Positions 43,411 through 51,909 of a stretch of DNA of 64,000 bases are shown one piece after another. The notes beneath the pieces were generated by a model. The model saw only the letters and a list, made by a program, of their open reading frames with translations. It ran no database searches and was not told the DNA's origin. Positions within the stretch are counted from its first letter, which is position 1, and the number at the start of each line of letters is the position of its first letter. Both the position numbers and the translations under genes were made by a program. Source of the DNA: Hyphomicrobiales bacterium (GTDB lineage Bacteria > Pseudomonadota > Alphaproteobacteria > Rhizobiales > Rhizobiaceae); the NCBI GenBank assembly GCA_900467685.1, contig UBQX01000006.1, positions 124,001 to 188,000 of the forward strand, in the 5' to 3' direction.

Positions 43411-44649
43411 TCAATGCCGCGTGGTCATCATCCGCGCCGTCTTTTCCATCCGCCACGACACCGCGAAGATCATAAGGCCGATCAGGCCCAGGAACATCCC
43501 GACGTAGCCCGTTGCGGGATAGCCGAAGCCAAGCGTCACGACCAGACCACCGAGCCAGGCGCCGAGCGCATTGGCGACGTTGAAGGCCGAATGCATGGAG
43601 GCTGCGGCGAGTGCCTGACCTTCGGCGGCGACATCCATCAGGCGTGTCTGCACGGCCGGGCCTGGCGCGAATGTGCAACCGGTGAAAAAGACGCAAAGGC
43701 AGAGCATGTAAGGGTTTGCAGCCGTCAGGCTGAAGAGTAGCATGATCGCCATGTTGAAGATCAGCATGCCGCCGATCGTGCCCATGATCGAGATATCGGC
43801 GAGGCGCGAGCCGACGACATTGCCGACATTCATGCCAAGCCCGAAAACGCCCATGATGACGGGGATCCACACGGGCGACATCTTGGCAACTTCAAGCGCC
43901 GTCGGCGCAACATAGCTGAACACAGCGAACATACCGCCGAAGCCGGTTGCGGCGATCGATAGCGTCAGCCAGACCTGCGGGCGCGTGAAGGCGACAAGTT
44001 CGCGTTTCATGCTGGCGCCTTCCGCTACCGTGTCGCGGGGCAGGTAGATGGCGCAGAGAACGACCGTGACCAGCCCGATGATCCCCACGCCGCCGAATAC
44101 GACACGCCAGTTCAGGAGCTGGCCGAAGAAGGACATGATGGGTGTGCCGGCCAGCGTTGCAACGGTGAGGCCAAGCATCATCCAGCCGACGGCACGCGCC
44201 CGCATGTTCAACGGCACCAGCGACGCGGATACCAACGAGGCAACGCCGAAATAGGCGCCGTGCGGCAGGCCGGTGAGGAAACGCAGCAACGTGAAGCTGG
44301 GGAAACTGGGGGCAAGGGCGCTCAAAATATTGCCCAGCGCAAAGACGCCCATCAGGCCCAGGAGCAGGTTCCGTCGCGAGAGCTTTGCCGCCAGCATCGC
44401 GATGATTGGCGCGCCGACCACGACACCCAGCGCATAGGCGCTAATCACGTACCCGGCTTGCGGCGCCGTCACACTGAAGGTCGAGGCGATATCCGGCAGG
44501 ACGCCCATCACCGCAAACTCACCCGTGCCGATGCCGAAACCGCCGACGGCGAGGGCGAAAATGACGAGTGCGACTTCAAAGCGGGTATAGGTGCGGTGCG
44601 CAACCTCTTCGGCCGCAGGCATGCAATCGGTGCAAACGGAATCGCTCAA
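43411..44649 (-). CDS. MFS transporter, AraJ/YdhP-like DHA1 family
   Basis: A 412-aa transporter from TTG 44649 with GAGAG upstream. Twelve hydrophobic segments are visible. The first membrane segment carries GGFGIGTGEFAVMGVLPDIA, typical of the AraJ/YdhP/sugar-efflux-like branch, and loop 2-3 has AKLSRRNLLLGLM, an A-motif variant. Its N-terminal tail has two cysteines and a histidine (CTDCMPAAEEVAH). Export of sugars or drugs is common in this branch; the substrate here is unknown. It ends at a RIME-like repeat that may act as its transcription stop. Confidence 0.87.
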   Translation of the reverse strand: MSDSVCTDCMPAAEEVAHRTYTRFEVALVIFALAVGGFGIGTGEFAVMGVLPDIASTFSVTAPQAGYVISAYALGVVVGAPIIAMLAAKLSRRNLLLGLMGVFALGNILSALAPSFPSFTLLRFLTGLPHGAYFGVASLVSASLVPLNMRARAVGWMMLGLTVATLAGTPIMSFFGQLLNWRVVFGGVGIIGLVTVVLCAIYLPRDTVAEGASMKRELVAFTRPQVWLTLSIAATGFGGMFAVFSYVAPTALEVAKMSPVWIPVIMGVFGLGMNVGNVVGSRLADISIMGTIGGMLIFNMAIMLLFSLTAANPYMLCLCVFFTGCTFAPGPAVQTRLMDVAAEGQALAAASMHSAFNVANALGAWLGGLVVTLGFGYPATGYVGMFLGLIGLMIFAVSWRMEKTARMMTTRH

Positions 44650-44720
44650 GATGTGCTCTCTCGGAAGAATACGGACGCAACGCGCGGGCGCGGCGTCAAA
44701 AACGGGGGATGGGAGTTGTC

Positions 44721-44748
44721 GGCAATCGAACGAAATGGTTCGATTGCC
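44721..44748. other. perfect 11-base inverted repeat
   Basis: GGCAATCGAAC and its complement GTTCGATTGCC flank a six-base loop between the SDR stop (44814) and the MFS start (44649), both on the reverse strand. No T-run follows on the reverse strand, so an operator for the MFS gene or a weak terminator are both possible. Confidence 0.5.
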
Positions 44749-44813
44749 TTAGGGGTAGCAGAAGCGCTGAGGCACGTAAAGCAGATATTGCGTTGCAGCA
44801 ATCCGCGCGATGC

Positions 44814-45518
44814 TCAGATTGAGCGCATGATCCCGCCATCGACGCGCAGGTTCTGACCCGTGATATAACCGCCCCCAGGGGAGGCGAGGAAGGCGACCGT
44901 CGCGGCAATCTCGTCCATCGTGCCATAACGGCCAATCGGGATTTTCTCGCGCCGCTCGTCCTTTTCCGGAAGGCTGTCGATATAGCCGGGCAGGATATTG
45001 TTCATGCGGATATTGTCGGCTGCATACTTGTCGGCAAAGAGCTTGGTGAAGGCCGCAAGCCCCGCGCGGAAGACGCCCGAAGTGGGAAACTGCGCATCCG
45101 GCTCGAAGGCCCAGGCGGTCGAGATGTTGATGATCGCGCCGCCGCCCTGAGCCTGCATGAGCGGCGTGACGAGGCGTGTCGGGCGGATGACGTTGAGCAG
45201 GTAGTAGTCCATGCCAAGATGCCAGTCGTCGTCCGAAATATCGAGGACTGGACCCTTCGGACCGTGACCCGCGCTGTTGACGAGCACATCGATACGCCCG
45301 AAGCGTTCCAGAGACAGATCGACAAACCGCTTGATGTCGTCAGCGGCGAGATTTGACCCTGTGACGCCAAGTCCGCCAAGCTCTGTAGCAAGCGCCTCGC
45401 CCTTGCCGGAGGAGGAGAGAATGGCAACCTTGTAGCCATCGGCGGCCAGCTTCCGGGCCGCCGCTGCACCCATGCCGCTGCCACCTGCCGTAACCAGCGC
45501 CACCTTCAGATCGGTCAT
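44814..45518 (-). CDS. short-chain dehydrogenase-like protein, second SxxxR type
   Basis: A 234-aa Rossmann protein from ATG 45518 with AGGAG upstream. Cofactor motif TAGGSGMGAAAARKLA and VNSAGHG are recognisable. The serine of the triad is kept (NISTAWAF), but the YxxxK position reads SGVFR, again Ser for Tyr and Arg for Lys. The C-terminal GGGYITGQNLRVDGGI is a normal SDR end. As with the gene at 40467, oxidoreductase activity cannot be assumed. It is followed by a transporter gene on the same strand. Confidence 0.85.
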   Translation of the reverse strand: MTDLKVALVTAGGSGMGAAAARKLAADGYKVAILSSSGKGEALATELGGLGVTGSNLAADDIKRFVDLSLERFGRIDVLVNSAGHGPKGPVLDISDDDWHLGMDYYLLNVIRPTRLVTPLMQAQGGGAIINISTAWAFEPDAQFPTSGVFRAGLAAFTKLFADKYAADNIRMNNILPGYIDSLPEKDERREKIPIGRYGTMDEIAATVAFLASPGGGYITGQNLRVDGGIMRSI

Positions 45519-45597
45519 TGTTCTACTCCTGCGAAAAAGCTCTCAAAGCTATAGTGGGTGAGGCTGGAATTGGGAACCTTTGCTGCGTTGAGACGTT

Positions 45598-45626
45598 AAA
45601 AAACCGGCCCCTCGCGGAGCCGGTTG
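45598..45626 (-). terminator. intrinsic terminator of the DUF2778 gene
   Basis: Read on the reverse strand, AACCGGC and GCCGGTT pair across a short GC-rich loop and are followed by six T. It lies 26 bases after the stop at 45652 and so ends that transcript before the SDR gene. Confidence 0.8.
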
Positions 45627-45651
45627 TGATCATTTCAGGTAGTTTGTTCGA

Positions 45652-46839
45652 TCAGCCGCCGAAAAGCGAGGCAAGAAAGTTCTTCTTGCCGCCGGTGGGT
45701 GCGTCGTTGCCCATGCTTTCGACGACGACGATCGTGTGCAGGTCGCCGCGCTTGTAGTACTTCAGGAACGCGTAATAGTCCTTGAAGGCGATGCAGCCTG
45801 CGGAATCGCCGGGTCTGCGGCGCAAATAGGAGTGGGTGAGGATGCCGTCGCGACCGAACATCTTGCTGTTGTCCTGCGGCGTCATACGCAGAGCCGGCAC
45901 GCCATGGAAGGGCGTCTCGCGCATCGAGAGGCGGTAGACGTTCGGCGGGGTCGGACCCTTGCCGCGCATATGCTTGTATTTCGGATTGTCGCGGAACTGT
46001 CCGAGACCCGAATGAGCCTCGAACTTGGTGCCGTCGGGCATGTAGACCGTCTTCGCCGTGATATCGTAGATCGCGACGCCAGCCTGCATCTTCGGAGCAA
46101 CCGCCTTGCGCGGCAGGCCGATGTCTTCGTTGTCCGTCTTCGTATTCGCATAGGCGAGCACCTGCTTGGGTGCTTCAGTCTTTGCGGTGACGGGCTGTGC
46201 CGGCGGCTTTGGCCATCCCTCGGGACGGGCCATCGGCAGCGGCGCGTCAAAATCGGGCTCCTGCATCACGACCTTGAAGCGGCTCTCGGCGCTGTCAGGC
46301 GTCACGAGGCTCGCGACCTCCTGGTCAGCCTGCGGCTTCTGCGGGATGGAGGCGGTGGCGACAGCCGGCTCGGCCTCCATCTGCGGTGCCGCGGTCGGCG
46401 TCGGTACGCTCGCGAGACGCAGCATGTTTGCCATGTCGGCCTGCGCAAAGACCTCCGCCTTCTTCGGCAGAACCGGTACGTCGACGGATGCGACGGCCTC
46501 GCGCGGCGGTACGGTGAACGACTTCGCAGCGTGCGTCACGACAGCATCAGCCACGAAAGGATAGAGACGCGACGACTTCTCGGTGCGGATGTTGCGCGCT
46601 TCGTACTGCTCCTTTGTCGGAGGCAGTGGATCCGTCAGCGTCAGGCGAATCTTGCTGGTTTCAGCAGGCGCATGATGGGTGGATGTAACGGTGGCGAAGG
46701 CAATCAACAGCGCCGTTGCGCCTGTTGCTGCAATAGCCGCTCCCTGGGACATGCTCAATCCGGTAGCCTTCGTCGCTTTCGCCTTCTGCGGACGGGACGG
46801 AGCTCCGAACCTGCCGGCGATATCTGCCACATTTGCCAT
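45652..46839 (-). CDS. DUF2778 L,D-transpeptidase-like envelope protein
   Basis: A 395-aa protein from ATG 46839 (GGAG upstream). A single membrane segment (about residues 32-52; GAAIAATGATALLIAFATV) anchors it with the bulk in the periplasm. A long proline/alanine-rich linker follows. The C-terminal 150 residues are the DUF2778 domain, with HSGLGQFRDNP, RDGILTHSYLRRRPGDSAGC and IAFKDYYAF; the H...SxGC arrangement resembles the L,D-transpeptidase catalytic site. Peptidoglycan modification is likely but unproven. A 19-base motif upstream (46924) is shared with the L,D-transpeptidase gene at 53568. Confidence 0.82.
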   Translation of the reverse strand: MANVADIAGRFGAPSRPQKAKATKATGLSMSQGAAIAATGATALLIAFATVTSTHHAPAETSKIRLTLTDPLPPTKEQYEARNIRTEKSSRLYPFVADAVVTHAAKSFTVPPREAVASVDVPVLPKKAEVFAQADMANMLRLASVPTPTAAPQMEAEPAVATASIPQKPQADQEVASLVTPDSAESRFKVVMQEPDFDAPLPMARPEGWPKPPAQPVTAKTEAPKQVLAYANTKTDNEDIGLPRKAVAPKMQAGVAIYDITAKTVYMPDGTKFEAHSGLGQFRDNPKYKHMRGKGPTPPNVYRLSMRETPFHGVPALRMTPQDNSKMFGRDGILTHSYLRRRPGDSAGCIAFKDYYAFLKYYKRGDLHTIVVVESMGNDAPTGGKKNFLASLFGG

Positions 46840-46923
46840 TAAACTCGGCTCCACTCGTTACGCAGACCCGCATTGAGGCGGGATGAGCCTCGCGGGGAAC
46901 TGATGAGCCTACTTTGACAAACT

Positions 46924-46942
46924 ATGGTAACCAAATGGTTTA
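46924..46942 (-). promoter_or_regulatory. CtrA-like motif upstream of the DUF2778 gene
   Basis: On the reverse strand TAAACCATTTGGTTACCAT lies 85 bases before the start. It matches at 14 of 19 positions the motif upstream of the L,D-transpeptidase gene and resembles two diverged TTAACCAT half-sites. The rest of the gap 46840-47221 holds only this motif and the Sel1 terminator. Confidence 0.42.
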
Positions 46943-47082
46943 CGCGGCCTTCTGAATTGTAATCACGCCTTAAAGCAACGCCTAAAGATAGGACGTTATT
47001 GGCCTTTTTGCGGCGATCGTCAACAGAAGTGGCCTTGTCAAGCCGTCGTTTGGTTACTGGCCCTCGTCGAAATACCAAAAAG

Positions 47083-47112
47083 CAAAAACCGCGCCGTGGT
47101 GTTCGGCGCGGT
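47083..47112 (-). terminator. intrinsic terminator downstream of the Sel1 gene
   Basis: On the reverse strand ACCGCGCCG and CGGCGCGGT form a nine-base stem followed by TTTTTGCTTTTT. It lies about 110 bases after the stop at 47222, leaving a long 3' untranslated stretch in which I see no further gene. Confidence 0.8.
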
Positions 47113-47221
47113 CAGGAATATGCGAGAGCTTGCTTGCGCGAAGCATTCTGTCCCTTGTCGGGCTTCTTGTTCTTGTCATCAACTGCAGTGGCGATCACGT
47201 CGCGATCCGATCTACTTCGGA

Positions 47222-47482
47222 TCAGTGCATGGTCATCCATTCGCGGGCTTCGCGCAGTGCCTGAGCAAGCTGCATCTTGGTCATCGTGTTGGCGAGATCG
47301 GCGCGCAGCGAGGCAGCGCGATCGGAGCCCTTGATGGCGGCAATGTTGAGCCACTTGTGTGCTGCCACCAGATCGACGTCGCAGCCGCGGCCGGCCGCAT
47401 ACATCAGACCCATTTCGCAAAAGACGTCCGCGCGGGTTTCGCAGCCCATCGTCGAAGTCTCGTTCATTTCAAATCGTGCCAT
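47222..47482 (-). CDS. small Sel1-repeat protein
   Basis: An 86-aa protein from ATG 47482 with AGGGATAA upstream; a longer frame would add 54 lysine-rich residues without a ribosome binding site. One Sel1-like repeat is visible: FCEMGLMYAAGRGCDVDLVA followed by AHKWLNIAAIKGSDRAA. It has no signal peptide, so it is probably cytosolic. Such short single-repeat proteins are common in rhizobia; they are thought to act in protein-protein contact, but no partner can be named. Confidence 0.82.
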   Translation of the reverse strand: MARFEMNETSTMGCETRADVFCEMGLMYAAGRGCDVDLVAAHKWLNIAAIKGSDRAASLRADLANTMTKMQLAQALREAREWMTMH

Positions 47483-48026
47483 TGTCTTTATCCCTGTGCC
47501 TGTTTCTTTGCTGTTTTTTATTCGTTTCTTCTGTCCCTGTTTTCCCTTGCGGGCCACCTTGCTGGCCCCGCCCGTCTTCTCGCGGACTGGGGCCTGCCTG
47601 GTGCATCTGGCCGGGTTGTTTCCCGTGCTCGTCTTATGGCTCAACTATCCCACGAGCCTTTCAACAGGCGCTTAAAAGGCATCCTTAATTTGCGGAAAAC
47701 AAAGTTCAAATGATTGGTAAACTTGGTTTTTTGTTAAACATCAGAAGGCTTGGAATGCCGGGCTTTTGCGATAAATTTTACGGATTATTCAAACTGCCAT
47801 TTCAACCAAACGCTAACCAAGCAAAACGAAGCCATTTTCTGAAGCTGGAGAAAAGTCCTCGCGGACGCTGCAAGAATCCCATTTACCTTTACGTGCGCGG
47901 AAGATATTCTTCCTGTGTCGTCAGGTCTGGAAGGGCTTGGCAGGCAAGGGTTTTCATAGGAGCATGGCGCAGGCATTCACGATGAGGATGCGTGAATGGC
48001 ATTGGCGCCCTGGAGGAGGTCTCTGA
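47483..48026. other. 544-base AT-rich divergent intergenic region
   Basis: The region separates the reverse-strand Sel1 gene from the DUF2147 gene and is clearly richer in A and T than its surroundings between about 47640 and 47900. Several TTAA/GTTAA words occur near 47735. No frame has both a usable ribosome binding site and protein-like composition. A small RNA cannot be excluded. Confidence 0.4.
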
Positions 48027-48368
48027 ATGATGAAGTTGATTTCTGCAGCGATTGTGATCTCGGCATTTGCCGCACCCGCTTTTGCGGCTGAACCGATCGA
48101 AGGCACCTGGAAGCGCCCCAACGGGACGCTGATCCAGTATTCGGGTTCCGGTGACAAATACTGCGGCACCGTGCTCAACAACGAGTACAAGGGGAAGTCC
48201 ATCGGCTGCATGTCCGGCAAGGGTGGCGACTACAAGGGCACCGTGAACAAGCTCGACGAAGGCAAGACCTATTCCGGCAAGGCAAAGGTCGAGGGCAGCA
48301 CGCTGACGCTGTCCGGCTGCGCACTCGGGGGGCTGATCTGCAAGAGCGAGAAGCTGACGAAGCAGTAA
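48027..48368 (+). CDS. DUF2147-like secreted protein
   Basis: A 113-aa protein. A signal peptide (MKLISAAIVISAFAAPAFA, starting at the second Met) is followed by EPIEGTWKRPNGTLIQYSG, the DUF2147 opening. The family usually continues with a metal- or ligand-binding beta barrel. Four cysteines (YCGT, GCMS, GCALGG, ICKSE) could form two disulfides. GGAGGTCTCTGA precedes the start. An intrinsic terminator follows at 48397. The function is unknown; expression in the periplasm is supported by the signal peptide. Confidence 0.85.
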   Translation: MMKLISAAIVISAFAAPAFAAEPIEGTWKRPNGTLIQYSGSGDKYCGTVLNNEYKGKSIGCMSGKGGDYKGTVNKLDEGKTYSGKAKVEGSTLTLSGCALGGLICKSEKLTKQ

Positions 48369-48396
48369 TCGCGCTCATAGCGAGATTGTCAGAAGG

Positions 48397-48422
48397 GCCC
48401 GGTTGGAAAGCCGGGCTTTTTT
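48397..48422 (+). terminator. intrinsic terminator after the DUF2147 gene
   Basis: GCCCGGTT and AGCCGGGC pair (48397-48404 with 48109+300, i.e. 48409-48416) around a four-base loop and run into six T. It is 28 bases after the stop codon. Confidence 0.85.
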
Positions 48423-48542
48423 CTTTGCCCCGCCGCCCGTTCATCATTCTGAATGCCGGCTGAATGCGGGCCTCAGACCGCGTTCAGTCGCGATGTCCTA
48501 CAACCTGTTCACACGGTAAGAGTGGATCGGGGAGTAACGGAA

Positions 48543-48713
48543 ATGGACAGGCAGGTTCGGCGAATGATGATCATCGCGTTGGCGGGTGTGGTCTTTGGCC
48601 TCTCGACATCGGCGGTTGTCACCTCGACGTCCGGCTCCAATGTTCGCTTCTATCACGGCCCGGAACTCGCCTGCATGCTGACCAACGATCCGATCTGCAG
48701 TTCTCCGCGGTGA
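48543..48713 (+). CDS. 56-aa exported or membrane peptide (candidate)
   Basis: From ATG 48543 with GGGGAGTAA upstream. A basic N-terminus (MDRQVRRMM) precedes a hydrophobic stretch (IIALAGVVFGLSTSAVVTS), then a short polar tail with two cysteines (ACMLTNDPICSS). This fits a signal peptide or single membrane segment. I do not recognise the family; the gene lies alone between a terminator and amn. Confidence 0.5.
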   Translation: MDRQVRRMMIIALAGVVFGLSTSAVVTSTSGSNVRFYHGPELACMLTNDPICSSPR

Positions 48714-48776
48714 TCCTGATGCGCAAGCCGCGATGACTGTCGATTGCTTGTTACATGGATGAGTCTATAATGGGAC

Positions 48777-50276
48777 ATGGACAAGCGAATCTTCCCCACC
48801 CGACCCCTTCCTTTCATTTCCCCCGATCCGTACGAGCCGCAGGTTTTTGACGATCCTGCCGCCGCGGTTGACGCTCTGAAGGCGCTTTACGAGCGCAACA
48901 CGGCCTTCCTGAGCGACGCCTTCAAGGCGATCGCCAGCGGCGTGACGCCCGGCGCGCGCTTTCGCGCCTTCTACCCGCAGGTCTCAATCGAAACATCAAG
49001 CTTCGGCCATGTCGATTCCCGCCTTTCCTATGGTCATGTGACGGCGCCCGGTGTCTACACGACGACGATCACGCATCCCGAGCTCTTTCGCCATTATCTC
49101 AAGACGCAGCTCGGACTGCTGATGAAAAACCATGGCGTCCCCGTCGTCGTGTCGGAGTCCACAACGCCGATCCCCCTTCATTTTGCTTTTGGAGAGGGGG
49201 CGCATGTCGAGGCGAATTTCGTTGACGGTGCGGAAGTCCAGCTGCGCGACCTGTTCGACACGCCGGACCTGAATACGACTGACGACGAGATCGCCAACGG
49301 AGAATATGAGCCCGCGCCTGGCGAGCCGAGCCCGCTGGCCCCCTTTACCGCACAGCGCATCGACTATTCGCTGGCGCGGCTGAGCCACTACACCGCGACC
49401 AGCGCAGCGCATTTCCAGAACTTCGTGCTATTCACGAACTACCAGTTCTACATCGACGAATTCTGCAAGTGGGCGCGCGAGCAGATGGCCGCTGGCGGCA
49501 ACGGCTATTCGGCCTTTGTCGAGCCGGGCAACATGACCACCTATCCGGGCGAGACCGAGCCCAGTGAGGGCGGAGCGCCGCGCCTGCCGCAAATGCCGGC
49601 CTATCACCTTAAAAAGAAGGGCCATGCCGGCATCACCATGGTCAATATCGGTGTCGGCCCCTCCAACGCCAAGACCATCACCGACCATATCGCCGTGCTG
49701 CGCCCGCACGCCTGGCTGATGCTCGGTCACTGCGCCGGCCTGCGCAATTCGCAGCGCCTCGGCGACTATGTTCTGGCGCATGCCTATATGCGCGAAGATC
49801 ACGTGCTGGACGACGACCTGCCGGTCTGGGTGCCGATCCCGGCGCTCTCTGAAGTGCAGGTCGCGCTGGAGGAGGCCGTCGAGGAAGTGACTGGCTATAA
49901 CGGCTACGAGCTGAAGCGCATTATGCGCACCGGCACGGTCGCGACCATCGACAACCGCAACTGGGAACTGCGCGATCAGCGCGGGCCGGTGAAGCGGTTG
50001 AGCCAGGCCCGCGCCATCGCGCTCGATATGGAATCGGCCACCATCGCCGCCAACGGCTTCCGCTTCCGCGTGCCTTACGGAACGCTCTTGTGCATTTCCG
50101 ACAAGCCGCTTCACGGAGAGCTTAAGCTACCCGGCATGGCAACGGCTTTCTACCGCACGCAGGTCAACCAGCATCTGCAGATCGGCATCCGCGCCGTCCA
50201 GAAGATGGCCGAAATGCCGCAGGAAAAGCTGCATTCACGCAAGCTAAGAAGCTTCTTCGAGACGGCCTTTCAGTGA
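48777..50276 (+). CDS. amn: AMP nucleosidase
   Basis: A 499-aa protein of normal length for the family. The N-terminal regulatory domain (about 1-180) is followed by the nucleoside phosphorylase fold, with the motifs ITMVNIGVGPSNAKTITDHI, LRPHAWLMLGHCAGLRNSQ and IALDMESATIAANGFRFRVP, the latter holding the DMES active-site segment. The enzyme cleaves AMP to adenine and ribose 5-phosphate and helps balance adenylate pools. The ribosome binding site is weak (ATGGGAC overlaps the start), so translation may be modest. Confidence 0.94.
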   Translation: MDKRIFPTRPLPFISPDPYEPQVFDDPAAAVDALKALYERNTAFLSDAFKAIASGVTPGARFRAFYPQVSIETSSFGHVDSRLSYGHVTAPGVYTTTITHPELFRHYLKTQLGLLMKNHGVPVVVSESTTPIPLHFAFGEGAHVEANFVDGAEVQLRDLFDTPDLNTTDDEIANGEYEPAPGEPSPLAPFTAQRIDYSLARLSHYTATSAAHFQNFVLFTNYQFYIDEFCKWAREQMAAGGNGYSAFVEPGNMTTYPGETEPSEGGAPRLPQMPAYHLKKKGHAGITMVNIGVGPSNAKTITDHIAVLRPHAWLMLGHCAGLRNSQRLGDYVLAHAYMREDHVLDDDLPVWVPIPALSEVQVALEEAVEEVTGYNGYELKRIMRTGTVATIDNRNWELRDQRGPVKRLSQARAIALDMESATIAANGFRFRVPYGTLLCISDKPLHGELKLPGMATAFYRTQVNQHLQIGIRAVQKMAEMPQEKLHSRKLRSFFETAFQ

Positions 50277-50385
50277 GGTCGTTTGGCAGAATGGCCGTGG
50301 CAGAAATCGGATATCTGCGCGGCCCAAAGCGCGGACGGAGGAGTCGACTGGTTCTATCGCCGATGATCTGCGGCGTCGTTACGGC

Positions 50386-50880
50386 CTAGCTCCAGGCAAG
50401 AAACGTCCGCGCCAGATCATCGAACGCTGCCTGTTCCTCAGCGGACAGATGCGCGACCAGCCGATGCTGGTTCTCCACATGTGCCGTCACCGCCTCATCG
50501 ATCAGCTTCAGCCCCTGCGGCGTCAGCGCGACAATCATGCTGCGCCGGTCGTCAGGATTGACCTCTCGTGACACCAGGCCTGCCTTTTCGAGCTGGTCGA
50601 TCCGGTTCGTCACCGTCCCGGAGGTTATCATCATGCTGTCCATCAACGCACCGGGCGAGAGGGCATAAGGTGTGCCATGCCGGCGGAGCGTCGCCAGAAC
50701 ATCGAAGCCGGCGCTGTTGAGGCCGAAGCGGGCGAACACCTTGTCCTGCTCGCGCGCAATCTTCTCGCGCAAACGGCCCAGCCGGCCGATCAGCGCCATG
50801 GGGGAGACGTCGAGCTCCGGTCGCTCCCGGTTCCACTGCGCCACGATCCTGTCGATGTCGTCCGGTGTCTTTTCACTCAT
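50386..50880 (-). CDS. MarR-family transcriptional regulator
   Basis: A 164-aa winged-helix protein. The DNA-binding segment is LNSAGFDVLATLRRHGTPYAL followed by the recognition-helix and wing sequence RIDQLEKAGLVSREVNPDDRR, the MarR hallmark. It is divergent from an EamA exporter; two palindromes in the 78-base gap (50903 and 50925) are probably its operators, so it should repress both genes. The ligand is unknown, but this pairing usually serves removal of a toxic metabolite or drug. Confidence 0.92.
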   Translation of the reverse strand: MSEKTPDDIDRIVAQWNRERPELDVSPMALIGRLGRLREKIAREQDKVFARFGLNSAGFDVLATLRRHGTPYALSPGALMDSMMITSGTVTNRIDQLEKAGLVSREVNPDDRRSMIVALTPQGLKLIDEAVTAHVENQHRLVAHLSAEEQAAFDDLARTFLAWS

Positions 50881-50902
50881 GCAAAAACGTCATCATGAAT
50901 TT

Positions 50903-50948
50903 ATCTTGACGTCAAGATTTATCCATTTATCTTGATGTCAAGATAAAT
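50903..50948. promoter_or_regulatory. paired palindromic operators between marR and eamA
   Basis: ATCTTGACGTCAAGAT (50903-50918) is a perfect palindrome. ATTTATCTTGA and its complement TCAAGATAAAT (50925-50948) are separated by two bases. Their centres are 26 bases apart and share the core ATCTTGANGTCAAGAT. The second ends ten bases before the EamA start, overlapping the region where RNA polymerase or ribosomes would act. Confidence 0.82.
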
Positions 50949-50958
50949 GGAGGCTCCC

Positions 50959-51843
50959 ATGCCCGCCGTCGCCCTGTCCGATATCCTGCTGACCGCGCTC
51001 GCGCCCCTGATCTGGGGCAGCACCTATATTGTCACCACGACTTTCCTGTCGGGACTCGACCCGCTCTTCGTCTCGGCGCTTCGGGCCTTACCGGCTGGGA
51101 TTCTCTTGCTCGTGCTGACGCGGCAATTGCCGACGGGCATATGGTGGGCCCGCGCGTTCATCCTCGGCGCGCTCAATTTCTCGATCTTCTGGTGGATGCT
51201 CTTCGTGACGGCCTATCGCCTGCCGGGCGGCGTGGCGGCGACGGTGGGTGCTGTCCAGCCCTTCATCATCGTCTTCCTCGCCCGCGCGCTGGTCGGCACG
51301 CCAATTCGCGCCGTCTCTGTTCTCGCGGCTCTGGGCGGCGCACTGGGCGTGGCGATCCTGATTCTCAAACCCGGCGCGGTACTCGATCCGCTGGGCGTCG
51401 CTGCGGGTCTCTTCGGCGCGCTGTCCATGGCCTTCGGCACGGTACTGACCCGGCGCTGGCAACCTCCGGTGCCGCTGCTCACTTTCACCGCATGGCAATT
51501 GAGCGCCGGCGGCTTCCTCCTGCTGCCGGTCGTCTTCCTGCATGTTCATGATTTACTGTCGCTCACCCCGGCCAATCTCGGGGCAGTCGCCTATCTGAGC
51601 TTCATCGGCGCAGGTCTCACCTATGCGCTCTGGTTCCGCGGTATCGCGAAACTCGATCCCAACCGCGTCTCGCAGCTGGCTTTCCTCAGCCCCGTCGCCG
51701 CCGTCACCCTCGGCCTGATCTTCCGCGATGAAATGCTGACGCCGTTCCAGTGGGTAGGCATGGCGCTGATCTTCGGCAGCATCATGCTCGGCCAACGGGG
51801 AGGGCGCCCGCCGGCTGCATCCGCTTCCGGGCGAACCGAGTAG
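50959..51843 (+). CDS. EamA/DMT exporter under MarR control
   Basis: A 294-aa protein from ATG 50959 with GGAGG six bases upstream; ATG 50947 lies inside the operator. Ten hydrophobic segments form two EamA repeats, with LAPLIWGSTYIVTTTFL at the start and GAGLTYALWFRGIAKLDPNR in the second repeat, typical of the YedA/RhaT-like branch. It is divergent from the MarR gene and probably repressed by it. The substrate is unknown. Confidence 0.9.
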   Translation: MPAVALSDILLTALAPLIWGSTYIVTTTFLSGLDPLFVSALRALPAGILLLVLTRQLPTGIWWARAFILGALNFSIFWWMLFVTAYRLPGGVAATVGAVQPFIIVFLARALVGTPIRAVSVLAALGGALGVAILILKPGAVLDPLGVAAGLFGALSMAFGTVLTRRWQPPVPLLTFTAWQLSAGGFLLLPVVFLHVHDLLSLTPANLGAVAYLSFIGAGLTYALWFRGIAKLDPNRVSQLAFLSPVAAVTLGLIFRDEMLTPFQWVGMALIFGSIMLGQRGGRPPAASASGRTE

Positions 51844-51909
51844 GGGAACCCGCCCGCACTTGGGGTTCAGCTCCTCAATCGGTTGCCTTTTGTCACTTTA
51901 TGGGCTAGG

